This document shows, one piece after another, positions 34,108 to 43,062 of a stretch of DNA of 64,000 nucleotides. The stretch is from NCBI RefSeq assembly GCF_001420595.1, contig NZ_LJIX01000003.1, positions 233,758 to 297,757 of the forward strand, in the 5' to 3' direction. The translations under genes and the position numbers were made by a program. Under the pieces are notes generated by a model. The model was not told the DNA's origin. It saw only the letters and a program-made list of their open reading frames with translations, and did not search any database. This DNA comes from Cytobacillus solani. GTDB lineage: Bacteria; Bacillota; Bacilli; Bacillales; Cytobacillaceae. The number at the start of each line of letters is the position of its first letter. Position 1 is the stretch's first letter.

Positions 34108-35555
34108 AAATAAAAACTTGGCTGCTTGTTTCCTATCTAATCGTTATGATCCTCCCGCTAGTTGCAGCATACGTCCTGTTTCTTTGGATTAATGCTTATC
34201 ATCAAGAAAAAAATGTAGAAGAGTATTTTGAGAAATGGGTTGAGCTCCAAAAAATAATAGAGGTAATAGATACACCAGAAATGTTCCAGCTCGGCAGATC
34301 ATATGAAGAACTTAATAAGTTAACAGGAGCGCATATAGAGATCAATCTATATTTAAAGGAGGGCTTTTTATTATATACGTCCAATCCAATAAAAACACAG
34401 ATTGATACAATTGCCAGCACCGATAAACTTTATAAAAACTTATATGAATTTGAAAAAGATTACTATGCGTATACCTATCGATCGCCAGTTCTACAAGGGA
34501 AAGATATTATTGGCATCTATGAGGTCAGATTAGCACGTAACGAGTGGGTGAAGGGCGTTTCTGATCGAACCTGGCTGGTTATTGGCATCTTTGTCCTATT
34601 CTTTGTTGCTATTCTCACTATTGTTGCATTTCTTGTCAATCGTAAATTAAATAAGCCGCTTCGATTGTTGATGAAACAAATGAAAGCCTTCGCGGAAAAA
34701 AATGAAGTTTCACCTATTTATGAAGTGAATGATGAAATTGGTGAGCTCGCAAAAAGTTTTGATGAAATGCGCCTTCAAATTATTACTGCTAAACAAAAGC
34801 TTATAGAGGAGCAGGGTGAAAAAGAATATATGATAGCAAGTATTTCTCACGACTTAAAAACACCGCTCACATCTATTCGAACCTATGCGGAAGCACTAGT
34901 TGGGAAGATTCCTAACGAGGAGAAGATCAATGAATATAGTAAAGTGATTGTCGATAAATCGAACTATATGAAACATATGCTAGATGATTTATTGATGTAC
35001 ACACTCCTTCAAACCCCAACGTATGAAATGGAGCTTGTAGAAGTTGATGGAGAAGAATTTTTTGACATGCTTATCTCAGATTATGAGCCGCTTTGCATGG
35101 AAAAGGGGATTACACTTGAATTGCTTTCTACAGTAGAAGAATTTTACCTTGTCAATCCTAAGCAAATGCTTCGAGTAATGGATAATTTAATGAGTAATGC
35201 GATTAAGCATTCGGATTCCAAGGATCATATATTGCTAGCTGCGATCCATTCGAATCACCTTCCCCTTTCTATCATGCCATTTGTTAAACCGCTATTAACA
35301 AAACAAGAAGGTATGTATTTGATCGTTCAGAATAGCGGTGAGGGCATTGAACAAACAGAGCTAGAAAAAGTCTTTAAGCCTCTTTATCAGGTCGATTCCG
35401 CTCGTACAAAAAATAGAGGTTCAGGTACAGGTCTTGGGTTAAGTATCACAAAACAAATTATTGAGAAGCATGGCGGTACAGTAGAAATAGCGTCAGAGAA
35501 ACAAGTTGGTACATGTGTGATTTGCTGGCTTCCTTCAATAAATAAAGGAGAATGA
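34104..35555 (+). CDS. Membrane sensor histidine kinase
   Basis: A 483-residue kinase: a helix at about 7-28, an extracytoplasmic sensor of about 125 residues, a second helix near 157-180, HAMP, then HisKA with SISHDLKTPLTSIRTYAEAL (phosphorylated His). ATPase boxes are DNLMSNAIKHS, NSGEGIE and GSGTGLGLSI. GTG start inside the regulator's stop region. A lipoprotein gene follows directly, which suggests that the pair senses an envelope condition or ligand and that the lipoprotein is part of, or a target of, the circuit. Confidence 0.9.
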   Translation: MKIKTWLLVSYLIVMILPLVAAYVLFLWINAYHQEKNVEEYFEKWVELQKIIEVIDTPEMFQLGRSYEELNKLTGAHIEINLYLKEGFLLYTSNPIKTQIDTIASTDKLYKNLYEFEKDYYAYTYRSPVLQGKDIIGIYEVRLARNEWVKGVSDRTWLVIGIFVLFFVAILTIVAFLVNRKLNKPLRLLMKQMKAFAEKNEVSPIYEVNDEIGELAKSFDEMRLQIITAKQKLIEEQGEKEYMIASISHDLKTPLTSIRTYAEALVGKIPNEEKINEYSKVIVDKSNYMKHMLDDLLMYTLLQTPTYEMELVEVDGEEFFDMLISDYEPLCMEKGITLELLSTVEEFYLVNPKQMLRVMDNLMSNAIKHSDSKDHILLAAIHSNHLPLSIMPFVKPLLTKQEGMYLIVQNSGEGIEQTELEKVFKPLYQVDSARTKNRGSGTGLGLSITKQIIEKHGGTVEIASEKQVGTCVICWLPSINKGE

Positions 35556-35560
35556 AGAGG

Positions 35561-36640
35561 ATGGAATTTTTAAAATCATTAAAGGTAATTAGCGCAGCAG
35601 CTGTTATGTCTATTAGTTTAGTAGCTTGTTCGGCGGAGGGTAATGAATTTTCTCCGGAGCAAGTAGTACAAAAGGCGTTGGCAGATAATGCGAAAATGCC
35701 CGCATACTATGGTGAATCTGTCATGAAGTTTAATGATGAAACTGGAAATATTGAATTAAAGGAATGGGTTTCTGAAGACGGAAAACGTCGAACAGAAGCG
35801 GTAATGCCGGACACAGGGGAAAAATCAATTACAGTGAATGATGGCAATAAGCTGACTTCATATGAAGCAGCCACGAATACTGCATTTGTCATTGAGGTGA
35901 CAGAAGATACACCAATGCATCAGTCCCCGAAAGAGCAGGCAGAGATTCTTTTGGATGCCATTAAAGACACGCATTCTATTACACTAGTTGGTGAAGAAAA
36001 AATGATTGGACGGGATGTGTTTCATCTAAAAGCGGAAGTGAAGGATGAAAGCACATTGTACGGTAATCAAGAAATTTGGGTGGATAAAGAACATTGGCTG
36101 GTTCTAAAAAGCATTTCGACAAGTGGTGATATTCAAGTCTCTGTTGAATATAAGGAAATCGAATTTAACCCGACATTTGAGAAATCGTTATTCACGTTGA
36201 AATTGCCTGAAGATGTTGAGATAAAGGATGTTTCAGCTATGATCGAAGAACAGCCGGTGGATTCTTTAGAAGATGCCGCGGAAATAATGGAGAAACCCTT
36301 CCTGTATGTACCAGAAGAAGACGGCATTGCAATTGAACAAATGACGGTTATGTCAGGTGGAAGTGATATCAACCCGGAATTAACGTTAACTTATTTTAAA
36401 GACAATCTTCCATATTTCTCATTGAATGTATTCGCAATTGACGAGGAAAATAAAGAATTTGATGGCGAAGGAATGAACATCCGCGGATTAAAAGGGGATA
36501 AAACAGATATAAAAGGCTTTCGACTGCTAAACTGGGCTGAGGATGGTTTCGGATACAGTGTAATACTGTCACATCCAGAATTAACATTTGAACAGATGAT
36601 TAAAATAATTGAAGAGATGGAATATTTGAAGGGGAAATAA
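35561..36640 (+). CDS. LolA/RseB-like lipoprotein linked to a two-component system
   Basis: A 359-residue lipoprotein: signal MEFLKSLKVISAAAVMSISL with lipobox L-V-A-C. Residues about 35-220 form a LolA/RseB-like beta-sheet domain (EWVSEDGKRRTEAVMPD, GNQEIWVDKEHWLVLKS, FTLKLPEDVEIKDV). The last 120 residues resemble a small DUF4367-like domain found on envelope stress proteins. The ATG at 35561 suits AAAGGAG at 35544-35550 better than ATG 35552. It starts right after the kinase gene. By analogy with RseB it might bind lipids or peptides and modulate the kinase; this is inference. Confidence 0.8.
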   Translation: MEFLKSLKVISAAAVMSISLVACSAEGNEFSPEQVVQKALADNAKMPAYYGESVMKFNDETGNIELKEWVSEDGKRRTEAVMPDTGEKSITVNDGNKLTSYEAATNTAFVIEVTEDTPMHQSPKEQAEILLDAIKDTHSITLVGEEKMIGRDVFHLKAEVKDESTLYGNQEIWVDKEHWLVLKSISTSGDIQVSVEYKEIEFNPTFEKSLFTLKLPEDVEIKDVSAMIEEQPVDSLEDAAEIMEKPFLYVPEEDGIAIEQMTVMSGGSDINPELTLTYFKDNLPYFSLNVFAIDEENKEFDGEGMNIRGLKGDKTDIKGFRLLNWAEDGFGYSVILSHPELTFEQMIKIIEEMEYLKGK

Positions 36641-36688
36641 AGCTACTATTTTAGGCAGTTGTAAAAATGAGCACCAAGCTGAAGGATA

Positions 36689-36720
36689 AAAAAGATGTCC
36701 AATATACTGGACATCTTTTT
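36689..36720 (+). terminator. Rho-independent terminator
   Basis: AAAAAGATGTCCA (36689-36701) pairs with TGGACATCTTTTT (36708-36720), ending the two-component operon. Confidence 0.9.
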
Positions 36721-36768
36721 CATTCCTATTATATGTTTTAAATAAGAAAGTTAATGAGGTGTTCATAT

Positions 36769-37350
36769 ATGAGTAAATTTCATTCAGATTACATGATTAC
36801 AATGAAAGATATAGTCCAAGAAGGAACGGATGTATTACGAGTAAAAACGCAAGAAGTAAACATTCCGCTCTTAGAAGAAGATAAAGAAGCTTTACTATGC
36901 ATGCTTCAATATTTGAAAAACAGCCAGACCCCATCTATCTCAAAGAAATATAAATTACGCCCAGGGTCAGGGTTATCCGCTAACCAAATTGGTCTTGATA
37001 AGCGAATGTTTGCTGCGCTTTTTTTGGATGAAAGAAATGAAGACGCCGAGTATATGATGATTAACCCAAGAATTGTTAGCCATTCAGTAAATATGATTTA
37101 TCTGCCTGAAGGGGAAGGGTGCCTCTCGGTGGATCGGGAAGTGATTGGGTATGTACCAAGATATGAACGAATTAGAGTAAAAGCATATGATATAAATGGA
37201 CAAGAAGTTGAATACAAATTGAAAGGCTATGGTTCAATCGTTATTCAGCATGAGATGGATCATTTAAACGGCATCATGTTTTATGATCGTATAAATAAAG
37301 AAAATCCATTTAAATTACCAGAAAATGTAGAAATACGCAGCTTGTATTAA
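36769..37350 (+). CDS. def: Peptide deformylase
   Basis: A 193-residue peptide deformylase, which removes the formyl group from new proteins. The three family motifs are present: GSGLSANQIG near 75, EGCLS near 122 and QHEMDHLNG near 164 (metal ligands Cys and two His, catalytic Glu). It resembles the second B. subtilis enzyme, DefB/YkrB. Motif I reads GLSANQ where GLAAPQ is usual, a modest change next to the active site. ATG 36769 follows GAGGTG. The following pentapeptide gene starts three bases after its stop. Confidence 0.9.
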   Translation: MSKFHSDYMITMKDIVQEGTDVLRVKTQEVNIPLLEEDKEALLCMLQYLKNSQTPSISKKYKLRPGSGLSANQIGLDKRMFAALFLDERNEDAEYMMINPRIVSHSVNMIYLPEGEGCLSVDREVIGYVPRYERIRVKAYDINGQEVEYKLKGYGSIVIQHEMDHLNGIMFYDRINKENPFKLPENVEIRSLY

Positions 37351-37353
37351 TGC

Positions 37354-38220
37354 ATGAGAGGGAGTGTACGTGCTTTTATGAAAAAGAATACAATTCCTGA
37401 TGAGTTACGTTCAGACTGTAAAAATTGTTTCGGTTTGTGCTGTGTTGCTCTCCCTTATGCGAAATCTGCTGATTTTGCTTTTAATAAGGATGGGGGAACT
37501 CCATGTCCTAACCTACAAGCAGATTTTCGCTGCGGAATTCATAATCATCTCAGGGAGAAAGGATTTCGAGGCTGTGTTTCCTATGAGTGCTTTGGTGCCG
37601 GACAGAAGGTATCGCAAGTGACTTATCTTGGAAAAGACTGGCGTGATCATCCAGCCTTAACTAAGGAAATGTTTGATGTTTTACCGCGTATGCAGCAGCT
37701 TCATGAAATGCTTTATTACTTAAATGAAGCCCTTTGTCAGGAGGAAGCCGAATCAATATATATAGATTTGCGGGCTGCTATAGAAGAAACAGAATCTCTG
37801 ACAAACCTGCATTCTGAATCTATCTTAAGCCTCGACATACCGGCTCACAGGATGAAAGTGAATGAATTACTTCTTCGAACAAGTGAACTAGTGCGAGCTA
37901 AAATCACTTTAAAGAAAAGTCAAAAGAAGTACAGCAAAATAGGCAGGGGAAGTGACCTGATCGCAGCAAAATTAAGAAAGGCTGACCTTAGAGGTGCCAA
38001 TTTAAGGGGAGCTTTGTTAATCGCAGCAGACTTAAGAGGAGCAGATATGAGAGAGGCTGACTTAATTGGAGCTGACTTTAGGGACGCTGATTTAAGAGGA
38101 GCTAATCTCACAGGAAGTCTTTTTCTTACTCAAGCTCAAGTGAATGCGGCTAGGGGAGATGTTTATACGAAATTGCCATCTGCTTTAAGGATCCCAGAAC
38201 ATTGGTTAGAAGTGGGGTAA
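37354..38220 (+). CDS. Pentapeptide repeat protein with Cys-rich N-terminus
   Basis: A 288-residue protein in two parts. Residues about 20-95 are Cys-rich (RSDCKNCFGLCCVAL, GTPCPNLQADFRCGIH, GCVSYECFGAG) and could bind a metal or cluster. Residues about 195-260 are pentapeptide repeats of the A(D/N)LxG kind (KADLRGANLRGALL...ADFRDADLRGANLTG), which fold into a beta helix. Homologues with the same two parts are found in other Bacilli, without a known role. It follows def so closely that the two are probably translated from one mRNA. The start is uncertain: ATG 37354 or ATG 37378, with GAGGGAG between them. Confidence 0.8.
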   Translation: MRGSVRAFMKKNTIPDELRSDCKNCFGLCCVALPYAKSADFAFNKDGGTPCPNLQADFRCGIHNHLREKGFRGCVSYECFGAGQKVSQVTYLGKDWRDHPALTKEMFDVLPRMQQLHEMLYYLNEALCQEEAESIYIDLRAAIEETESLTNLHSESILSLDIPAHRMKVNELLLRTSELVRAKITLKKSQKKYSKIGRGSDLIAAKLRKADLRGANLRGALLIAADLRGADMREADLIGADFRDADLRGANLTGSLFLTQAQVNAARGDVYTKLPSALRIPEHWLEVG

Positions 38221-38230
38221 TCACACAAAG

Positions 38231-38263
38231 GGCGTATTTTGAGATCATGTTTCAAAATACGCC
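38231..38263. terminator. Hairpin between convergent genes
   Basis: GGCGTATTTTGA (38231-38242) pairs with TCAAAATACGCC (38252-38263). It lies between the ends of the pentapeptide and MocR genes and can serve both, although T-runs are short. Confidence 0.6.
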
Positions 38264-38318
38264 TATTATAATATTTGGCAGTTGAAGCCGAATAAACTCT
38301 GACTTTGAATTTTAAACA

Positions 38319-39767
38319 TTAACTCAAACAAATGAGATCATGAATAATCTCTGCCAGCCGAATGAGCCCTTTTTCGAATTGCTCCATTGGAGCATATGAA
38401 TAAGACAAGCGTAAATGGTGCTGGTTACTTCGATCATATACATTTCCTGGGTTTAGTAGTATTCCTTCTTTTAAGGCTTTTCTAAACAATAGATGAATGG
38501 AAATTTGTTTATTGATAGAAAGCCAAATATAAAAGCCTCCTTTAGGCACATTCCAAGTGGCAATATCTTTAAAATATGTATTTAGAAGATTTATAGTAAA
38601 ATCTCTCCGTACGAGTAATTCAGCTCGTATCTCCGCTAAATGGTCATTGTAAAGCCCGCTTGACAGCCACTCAGCAACCGCAAATTGGGATAAAGAGCTT
38701 GATCCATAATCTGTTTGCATTTTTATATCTGATAAACGATCAATGACAGGCTCCGGACCAACGATCCAGCCAATTCTCAAACCTGGTCCAAGAGTCTTAG
38801 ACATGCTCCCTATGTATAAAATTTGCCCCTGCTCATCCATTGATTTTAATGGATGAGGTGGCGGATTTTCGAACCATAGGTCTCCATATACATCATCTTC
38901 AATAATGGGGATTCCTTCTTTCATACATACATTTAGGAGCTCCATGCGTCTATTTAAAGACATGACTATCCCTGTTGGATTGTGGAATGTAGGGATTGAA
39001 TAAAGTAACGCTCCATTATGCTGCCTTTTTAGACGTCCGATTGATTGAGATTGAATCCCTTCTTGATCCATGGGAATACCAAATAAATTCATTCCTGCTG
39101 ATTGGAAGACATGGACTGAATTTAGATAGGAAGGTGTTTCAAGCAGGATAGTGGAGCCACGGTGCAATAAGCCGACGGAGACCAAGTGTAACGCTTGAAG
39201 TCCGCCAGATACAATCATAATGGAAGATGGGGAGGCGTTAATCCCTTTAGATTTGATATATCCACTTATTATTTCGCGTAAGTACAGACTTCCCTTTGGT
39301 TCCGAGTACCCTAAAGAAAGCGAAGGGGTTCTGTGGAATATTTGTTTCATTTTTTGTGCAGGCAAAAGTTCAGGAGAAAGCTCTCCTGTACCAAGTCGAA
39401 TGATGGCGGGGTCTGTTTCTGCCGCATTAATGTCTTGGATGATTTGCGTATTTGGATGATAAGCACCTGATTTTACATAGCTGATCCAATCAGGCGGTGG
39501 TGTGGCAGCAAGTAAACTCCATGTGTTATTGACAACTAATGTGCCTTTTCCTACTTTAGCCTCGATTAATCCATCCGCAGAAAGCTCTCCTAATGCATAA
39601 ACGATCGTACTGCGATTTACTTGGAATTTTTGTGCTAGGTCACGTTGAGGTGGGATTTTCGTTCCGACCGACCATTCACCATTGATTATTTTCCTTTTTA
39701 AATATTCGTATATTTGGTGATGAAGGGGAATTGAAGATGATCTATTTAGTTTCCATTCATCCGACAT
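38319..39767 (-). CDS. MocR-type (GntR/aminotransferase) regulator
   Basis: A 482-residue MocR regulator. The GntR winged helix is at about 8-75 (IPLHHQIYEYLKRKIINGEWSVGTKIPPQRDLAQKFQVNRSTIVYAL). A class I aminotransferase-like domain follows, with the PLP-binding Lys in GSMSKTLGPGLRIGW. Such proteins sense amino acids, amines or PLP compounds. It is divergent from a LysE-family exporter, its likely target, and repeated ATTGGTTGG sites lie between them. The shorter start at 39767 is used because the extra 21 residues run into the promoter region. Confidence 0.88.
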   Translation of the reverse strand: MSDEWKLNRSSSIPLHHQIYEYLKRKIINGEWSVGTKIPPQRDLAQKFQVNRSTIVYALGELSADGLIEAKVGKGTLVVNNTWSLLAATPPPDWISYVKSGAYHPNTQIIQDINAAETDPAIIRLGTGELSPELLPAQKMKQIFHRTPSLSLGYSEPKGSLYLREIISGYIKSKGINASPSSIMIVSGGLQALHLVSVGLLHRGSTILLETPSYLNSVHVFQSAGMNLFGIPMDQEGIQSQSIGRLKRQHNGALLYSIPTFHNPTGIVMSLNRRMELLNVCMKEGIPIIEDDVYGDLWFENPPPHPLKSMDEQGQILYIGSMSKTLGPGLRIGWIVGPEPVIDRLSDIKMQTDYGSSSLSQFAVAEWLSSGLYNDHLAEIRAELLVRRDFTINLLNTYFKDIATWNVPKGGFYIWLSINKQISIHLLFRKALKEGILLNPGNVYDRSNQHHLRLSYSYAPMEQFEKGLIRLAEIIHDLICLS

Positions 39768-39804
39768 ACAATCACACTTTCTAATTTTTATACCATTATA
39801 AACT

Positions 39805-39864
39805 GATTGGTTGGAAATAAACACAACCAATTGGTTGGAGATTGTGCCATTTAATTTTTATACA
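39805..39864. promoter_or_regulatory. MocR operator and lysE-family promoter
   Basis: The palindrome CAACCAATTGGTTG (39824-39837) and a further copy of ATTGGTTGG at 39806-39814 (direct repeat of 39830-39838). The right arm overlaps -35 TTGGAG (39835-39840), which is 18 bases from -10 TATACA (39859-39864) of the exporter gene. On the other strand TATAAT (39800-39795) may serve the regulator gene. Confidence 0.65.
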
Positions 39865-39896
39865 ATGGGAGCATGAAGAAAGTGGGGGATGTATAC

Positions 39897-40511
39897 ATGT
39901 TAGAAGCAATTCTTCATGGGTTCATTTTAGCATTTGGGTTAATCTTGCCATTGGGTGTGCAGAATGTATTTGTTTTTAATCAAGGTGCGGTTCAGTCTCA
40001 GTTTCGAAGAGTGCTGCCAGTCATTATGACTGCCTCTATTTGCGATACGCTATTAATTTCCCTGGCTGTTTTAGGGGTGTCGGTTGTTGTTCTTGAATAC
40101 ATTTGGTTAAAAGTCATTCTTCTCACTGCGGGTTTTTTGTTTTTAATCTATATGGGGTTTGTTACTTGGAGAAGTAAACCGGAGAGTAATGAACAGACTA
40201 CGATTGTTTCGTTCACCCCGAAAAAGCAAATGGTATTTGCCATGTCAGTCTCACTGCTGAATCCACATGCTATTCTAGATACAATCGGTGTAATAGGGAC
40301 GAGTTCATTAAAGTATGCAGGAAATGAAAAGGCGGCATTTGCTGTCGTGTGCATCTTTGTTTCCTGGGCATGGTTTATGGGGTTAGGCGTTGCTGGAAGA
40401 ATCACAGGGAAGATGGACAAATCAGGTAGATTGCTAATGGTATTAAATAAAGTATCGGCAATCGTCATGTGGGGAACAGCTGTTTATATTGGGTGTTCGC
40501 TTATTATATGA
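39897..40511 (+). CDS. LysE/ArgO family amino-acid exporter
   Basis: A 204-residue membrane protein with five or six helices. It begins MLEAILHGFILAFGLILPLGVQNVFVFNQGA, the characteristic LysE/ArgO start, and has LLNPHAILDTIGVIG near 125. Members export Lys, Arg or related cationic amino acids. ATG 39897 follows GTGGGGG. The divergent MocR gene probably activates it when the internal amino acid is high. Confidence 0.87.
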   Translation: MLEAILHGFILAFGLILPLGVQNVFVFNQGAVQSQFRRVLPVIMTASICDTLLISLAVLGVSVVVLEYIWLKVILLTAGFLFLIYMGFVTWRSKPESNEQTTIVSFTPKKQMVFAMSVSLLNPHAILDTIGVIGTSSLKYAGNEKAAFAVVCIFVSWAWFMGLGVAGRITGKMDKSGRLLMVLNKVSAIVMWGTAVYIGCSLII

Positions 40512-40582
40512 ATCTCGTTAAAAGGAATTTTATAAGAATAGACGAAATAGTTATATATCCCTTTTAAAAAGGAGTTTTCCAG

Positions 40583-41161
40583 ATGCTTAAAAGTAAAGAA
40601 GATATAATTGCAATAATTAAAGAAGATCAATGGATGATGGAGCTTTTACGGAATGCAAAAGAATTGAATTTACCTGATTGGTGGATTTGTGCGGGGGTTG
40701 TTAGATCGAAAATTTGGGATGTGCTTCACGGGTTTAGTGAGAGAACGAGAATACCAGATGTAGATGTTATCTACTTTGATCAGACGAATCTGGATGAATC
40801 AGAGGAAAAAAGGCTTGAAAAAGAGCTTCATTCACGTCTGCCGGCTATTCCTTGGTCGGTAAAGAACCAAGCGAGAATGCATGTTATTAATCATTTTCCT
40901 CCGTATCTTTCTTCTGTTGATGCGATTTCAAAATTTCCTGAAACAGTTACCGCACTAGGAGTTAAGCTTGATGATGGCGACAATCTGATTTTGACTGCAC
41001 CTTGTGGAATTAGGGATGTATTAAATATGGAGGTAAAACCTACCCCTTTTTTCAAAGAAACGAAAGAACTTACGTTAATTTACGAGGAGCGGTTGAAGAA
41101 AAAGGACTGGAGCTCTGTTTGGAATAAGGTAACAGTCATCCATATAGTAGGAGGTACATGA
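40583..41161 (+). CDS. Nucleotidyltransferase-like family protein
   Basis: A 192-residue protein of the COG3575-type nucleotidyltransferase-like family. WICAGVVRSKIWDVLHGF near 32 and the acidic DVDVIYFD near 60 are the usual nucleotidyltransferase glycine and Asp-x-Asp elements. The fold suggests nucleotidyl transfer, but no substrate is known to me. AAAGGAG precedes ATG 40583. It lies 3 bases before the serine hydrolase gene. Confidence 0.75.
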   Translation: MLKSKEDIIAIIKEDQWMMELLRNAKELNLPDWWICAGVVRSKIWDVLHGFSERTRIPDVDVIYFDQTNLDESEEKRLEKELHSRLPAIPWSVKNQARMHVINHFPPYLSSVDAISKFPETVTALGVKLDDGDNLILTAPCGIRDVLNMEVKPTPFFKETKELTLIYEERLKKKDWSSVWNKVTVIHIVGGT

Positions 41162-41164
41162 CGA

Positions 41165-42178
41165 TTGAAGCTGAAAAAGAAATTAAATAACCAATTCCAG
41201 TCTGTTGAATTACATGTTAGAAATACATCTAACATGGTAGATTGCTCTGGTGCGAGTGTAATGGTTATTCACAATGACCAAATTGCTTCGGAAGCATATT
41301 GGGGAAAGCACTCAAAAGCTCCTGATGCACGTCCGGTTCAAGAAGACTCCCAATTTCATGTAGCGTCTGTCCGAAAAAGTTATATCGGTTTTGCAGCTGC
41401 ATACGCGATATATAATGGTTACATTCAATCAATTGATGATGAAGCAGTGAAATATCTGCCTGCAGTACATACTGAAGTTTTTGGTAATACAACGATTAGG
41501 CACTTGCTAACGCATACCCATGGATTAGATAGATTTGAGGGGAATAACATTCGTGAATTTCCGCCAGGGCAGAGCTGGGCATATCGAGAAATAAGCATAG
41601 AAATATTGACGCAAATAATCCACTGTTCCACAGGTAAATCAATTGCTGAAATCTTAAAAGAACAGGTTTTCAATCCTTTAGCATTTAATGAAACAGGCTG
41701 GCATGATGACCATAGTGAGAAATTAGCGGAAGTGATCAGAGACCCAGATAACAAGTTTTGGTCTACTGACAAAGGGACGGATGGAAATAAGAAAAACATG
41801 TATGTATCCACAAGAGAGCTTGCTTATTGGGGATATCTTCATTTAAAGCAGGGGTGTATTGATGGAAAACAAGTCGTGGCAAAGGAGATCATTCGGCTGG
41901 CTACCTCTCTGCAAAGTCCCGAATTAATAAATATGGATCTTCCCCAAAACGGCTTTTTATGGTTTGTGAAGAATCTGCCTGCAAAGAAGACGGAAATAGG
42001 GGAACTTGTGCCTGAGGGTTCTTTTCAAATACTTGGATATACAAGTGTAGCGTTATTAGTGATTCCTAAACACAATATCATTGCTGTTCGCATGTTTAAT
42101 AGCTTTGGTTCCCCTCCTGGATACGATTATTTAGCAGATATTCGTGCATTTGGGGATACTGTAATGAAGTGCATATAA
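41165..42178 (+). CDS. Serine hydrolase, beta-lactamase class C family
   Basis: A 337-residue protein of the serine beta-lactamase-like family. SVRK near residue 68 is the S-x-x-K nucleophile motif, and AYREIS near 138 replaces the usual YxN. No signal peptide is present, so it would act in the cytosol, which argues against a penicillinase; esterase or peptidase activity is more likely. The TTG at 41165 follows AGGAGG at 41149-41154. Probably cotranscribed with the upstream gene. Confidence 0.8.
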   Translation: MKLKKKLNNQFQSVELHVRNTSNMVDCSGASVMVIHNDQIASEAYWGKHSKAPDARPVQEDSQFHVASVRKSYIGFAAAYAIYNGYIQSIDDEAVKYLPAVHTEVFGNTTIRHLLTHTHGLDRFEGNNIREFPPGQSWAYREISIEILTQIIHCSTGKSIAEILKEQVFNPLAFNETGWHDDHSEKLAEVIRDPDNKFWSTDKGTDGNKKNMYVSTRELAYWGYLHLKQGCIDGKQVVAKEIIRLATSLQSPELINMDLPQNGFLWFVKNLPAKKTEIGELVPEGSFQILGYTSVALLVIPKHNIIAVRMFNSFGSPPGYDYLADIRAFGDTVMKCI

Positions 42179-42189
42179 AAAATTATTGA

Positions 42190-42300
42190 GTACCATCATA
42201 ATTTATCTGCGAAATTAGCCCATTTATCTACGAAATTTAAGATATATCTACGAAAGTGACTCATATATCTACGAAATTAAGGATATATCGATTTTTCGAC
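42190..42300. repeat. Short repeats with TATCTACGAAA core
   Basis: Four copies of TATCT(A/G)CGAAA, near 42203, 42224, 42246 and 42267, are spaced by 21-22 bases, and a fifth degenerate copy (TATATCGATTTTTCGA) follows. The array fills the gap before the acetyltransferase gene. It looks like a degenerate tandem intergenic repeat without coding capacity. Confidence 0.65.
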
Positions 42301-42405
42301 AAAATTACCGCAATCCATTTTAAATATTTATGATTTTTCATGAAATTGCTTGTGCGATCGGAGTGAATTCGTTATAACTATATAAAACGCTAAAGGATGA
42401 GGGCT

Positions 42406-42966
42406 ATGAATCCATTATTATATGACTTTCCTGAGGAGTTTGAAACAGAAAGACTAATCATACGAATGCCGAGACCAGGAGATGGAAAGGTGGTATATGA
42501 TTCTATTAAAGCTTCAATCACTGAGCTGAAGCCATGGATGCCGTTTGCTCAGAAGGAACAGTCGGAAACAGATGTAGAAATTAATATTAGAGAGTCATAT
42601 ATTAACTTTTTAAAGAGAGATGACTTGAGGTTGCTTGTTTTCTTAAAGGAAACAGGAGAATTTATTGCTTCCTCTGGATTACATAGAATCAATTGGTCGA
42701 TTCCGAAATTTGAAATAGGCTATTGGATTGATACAAGACATAGCGGTAAAGGATATATGACAGAGGCGGTTCAAGGCATTACAGACTTTGCGGTAAACGA
42801 GCTAAAGGCTCGAAGAATAGAAATACGCTGTGAATCAACAAACATAAAAAGCCGCGCAATTCCGGAAAGATTGGGCTTTGTATTGGAAGGTATCCTAAGG
42901 AACGAAGGATTATCTGCTGAAACGAATGAACTAAGAGATACTTGTGTATATGCCAAAATAATTTAA
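42406..42966 (+). CDS. GNAT acetyltransferase, RimJ/RimL type
   Basis: A 186-residue GNAT enzyme of the Acetyltransf_3 (RimJ/RimL/YdaF) group: ETERLIIRMPRPGDGKVVY at the start, GYWIDTRHSGKGYMTEAVQG (acetyl-CoA loop) near 108 and AIPERLGFVLEGILR near 150. Such enzymes acetylate N-terminal amines of ribosomal proteins or small molecules; the target here is unknown. ATG 42406 is preferred over ATG 42397, which touches the AAAGG. Confidence 0.85.
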   Translation: MNPLLYDFPEEFETERLIIRMPRPGDGKVVYDSIKASITELKPWMPFAQKEQSETDVEINIRESYINFLKRDDLRLLVFLKETGEFIASSGLHRINWSIPKFEIGYWIDTRHSGKGYMTEAVQGITDFAVNELKARRIEIRCESTNIKSRAIPERLGFVLEGILRNEGLSAETNELRDTCVYAKII

Positions 42967-43062
42967 ATGGTGGAAATATAAGGCTGTCGAAAGGCGGTCT
43001 TATTTCGTTTCTATCAAAATGCTACGAAGTTAATTTACTATAATATGAATAAGGAGCGCAAA

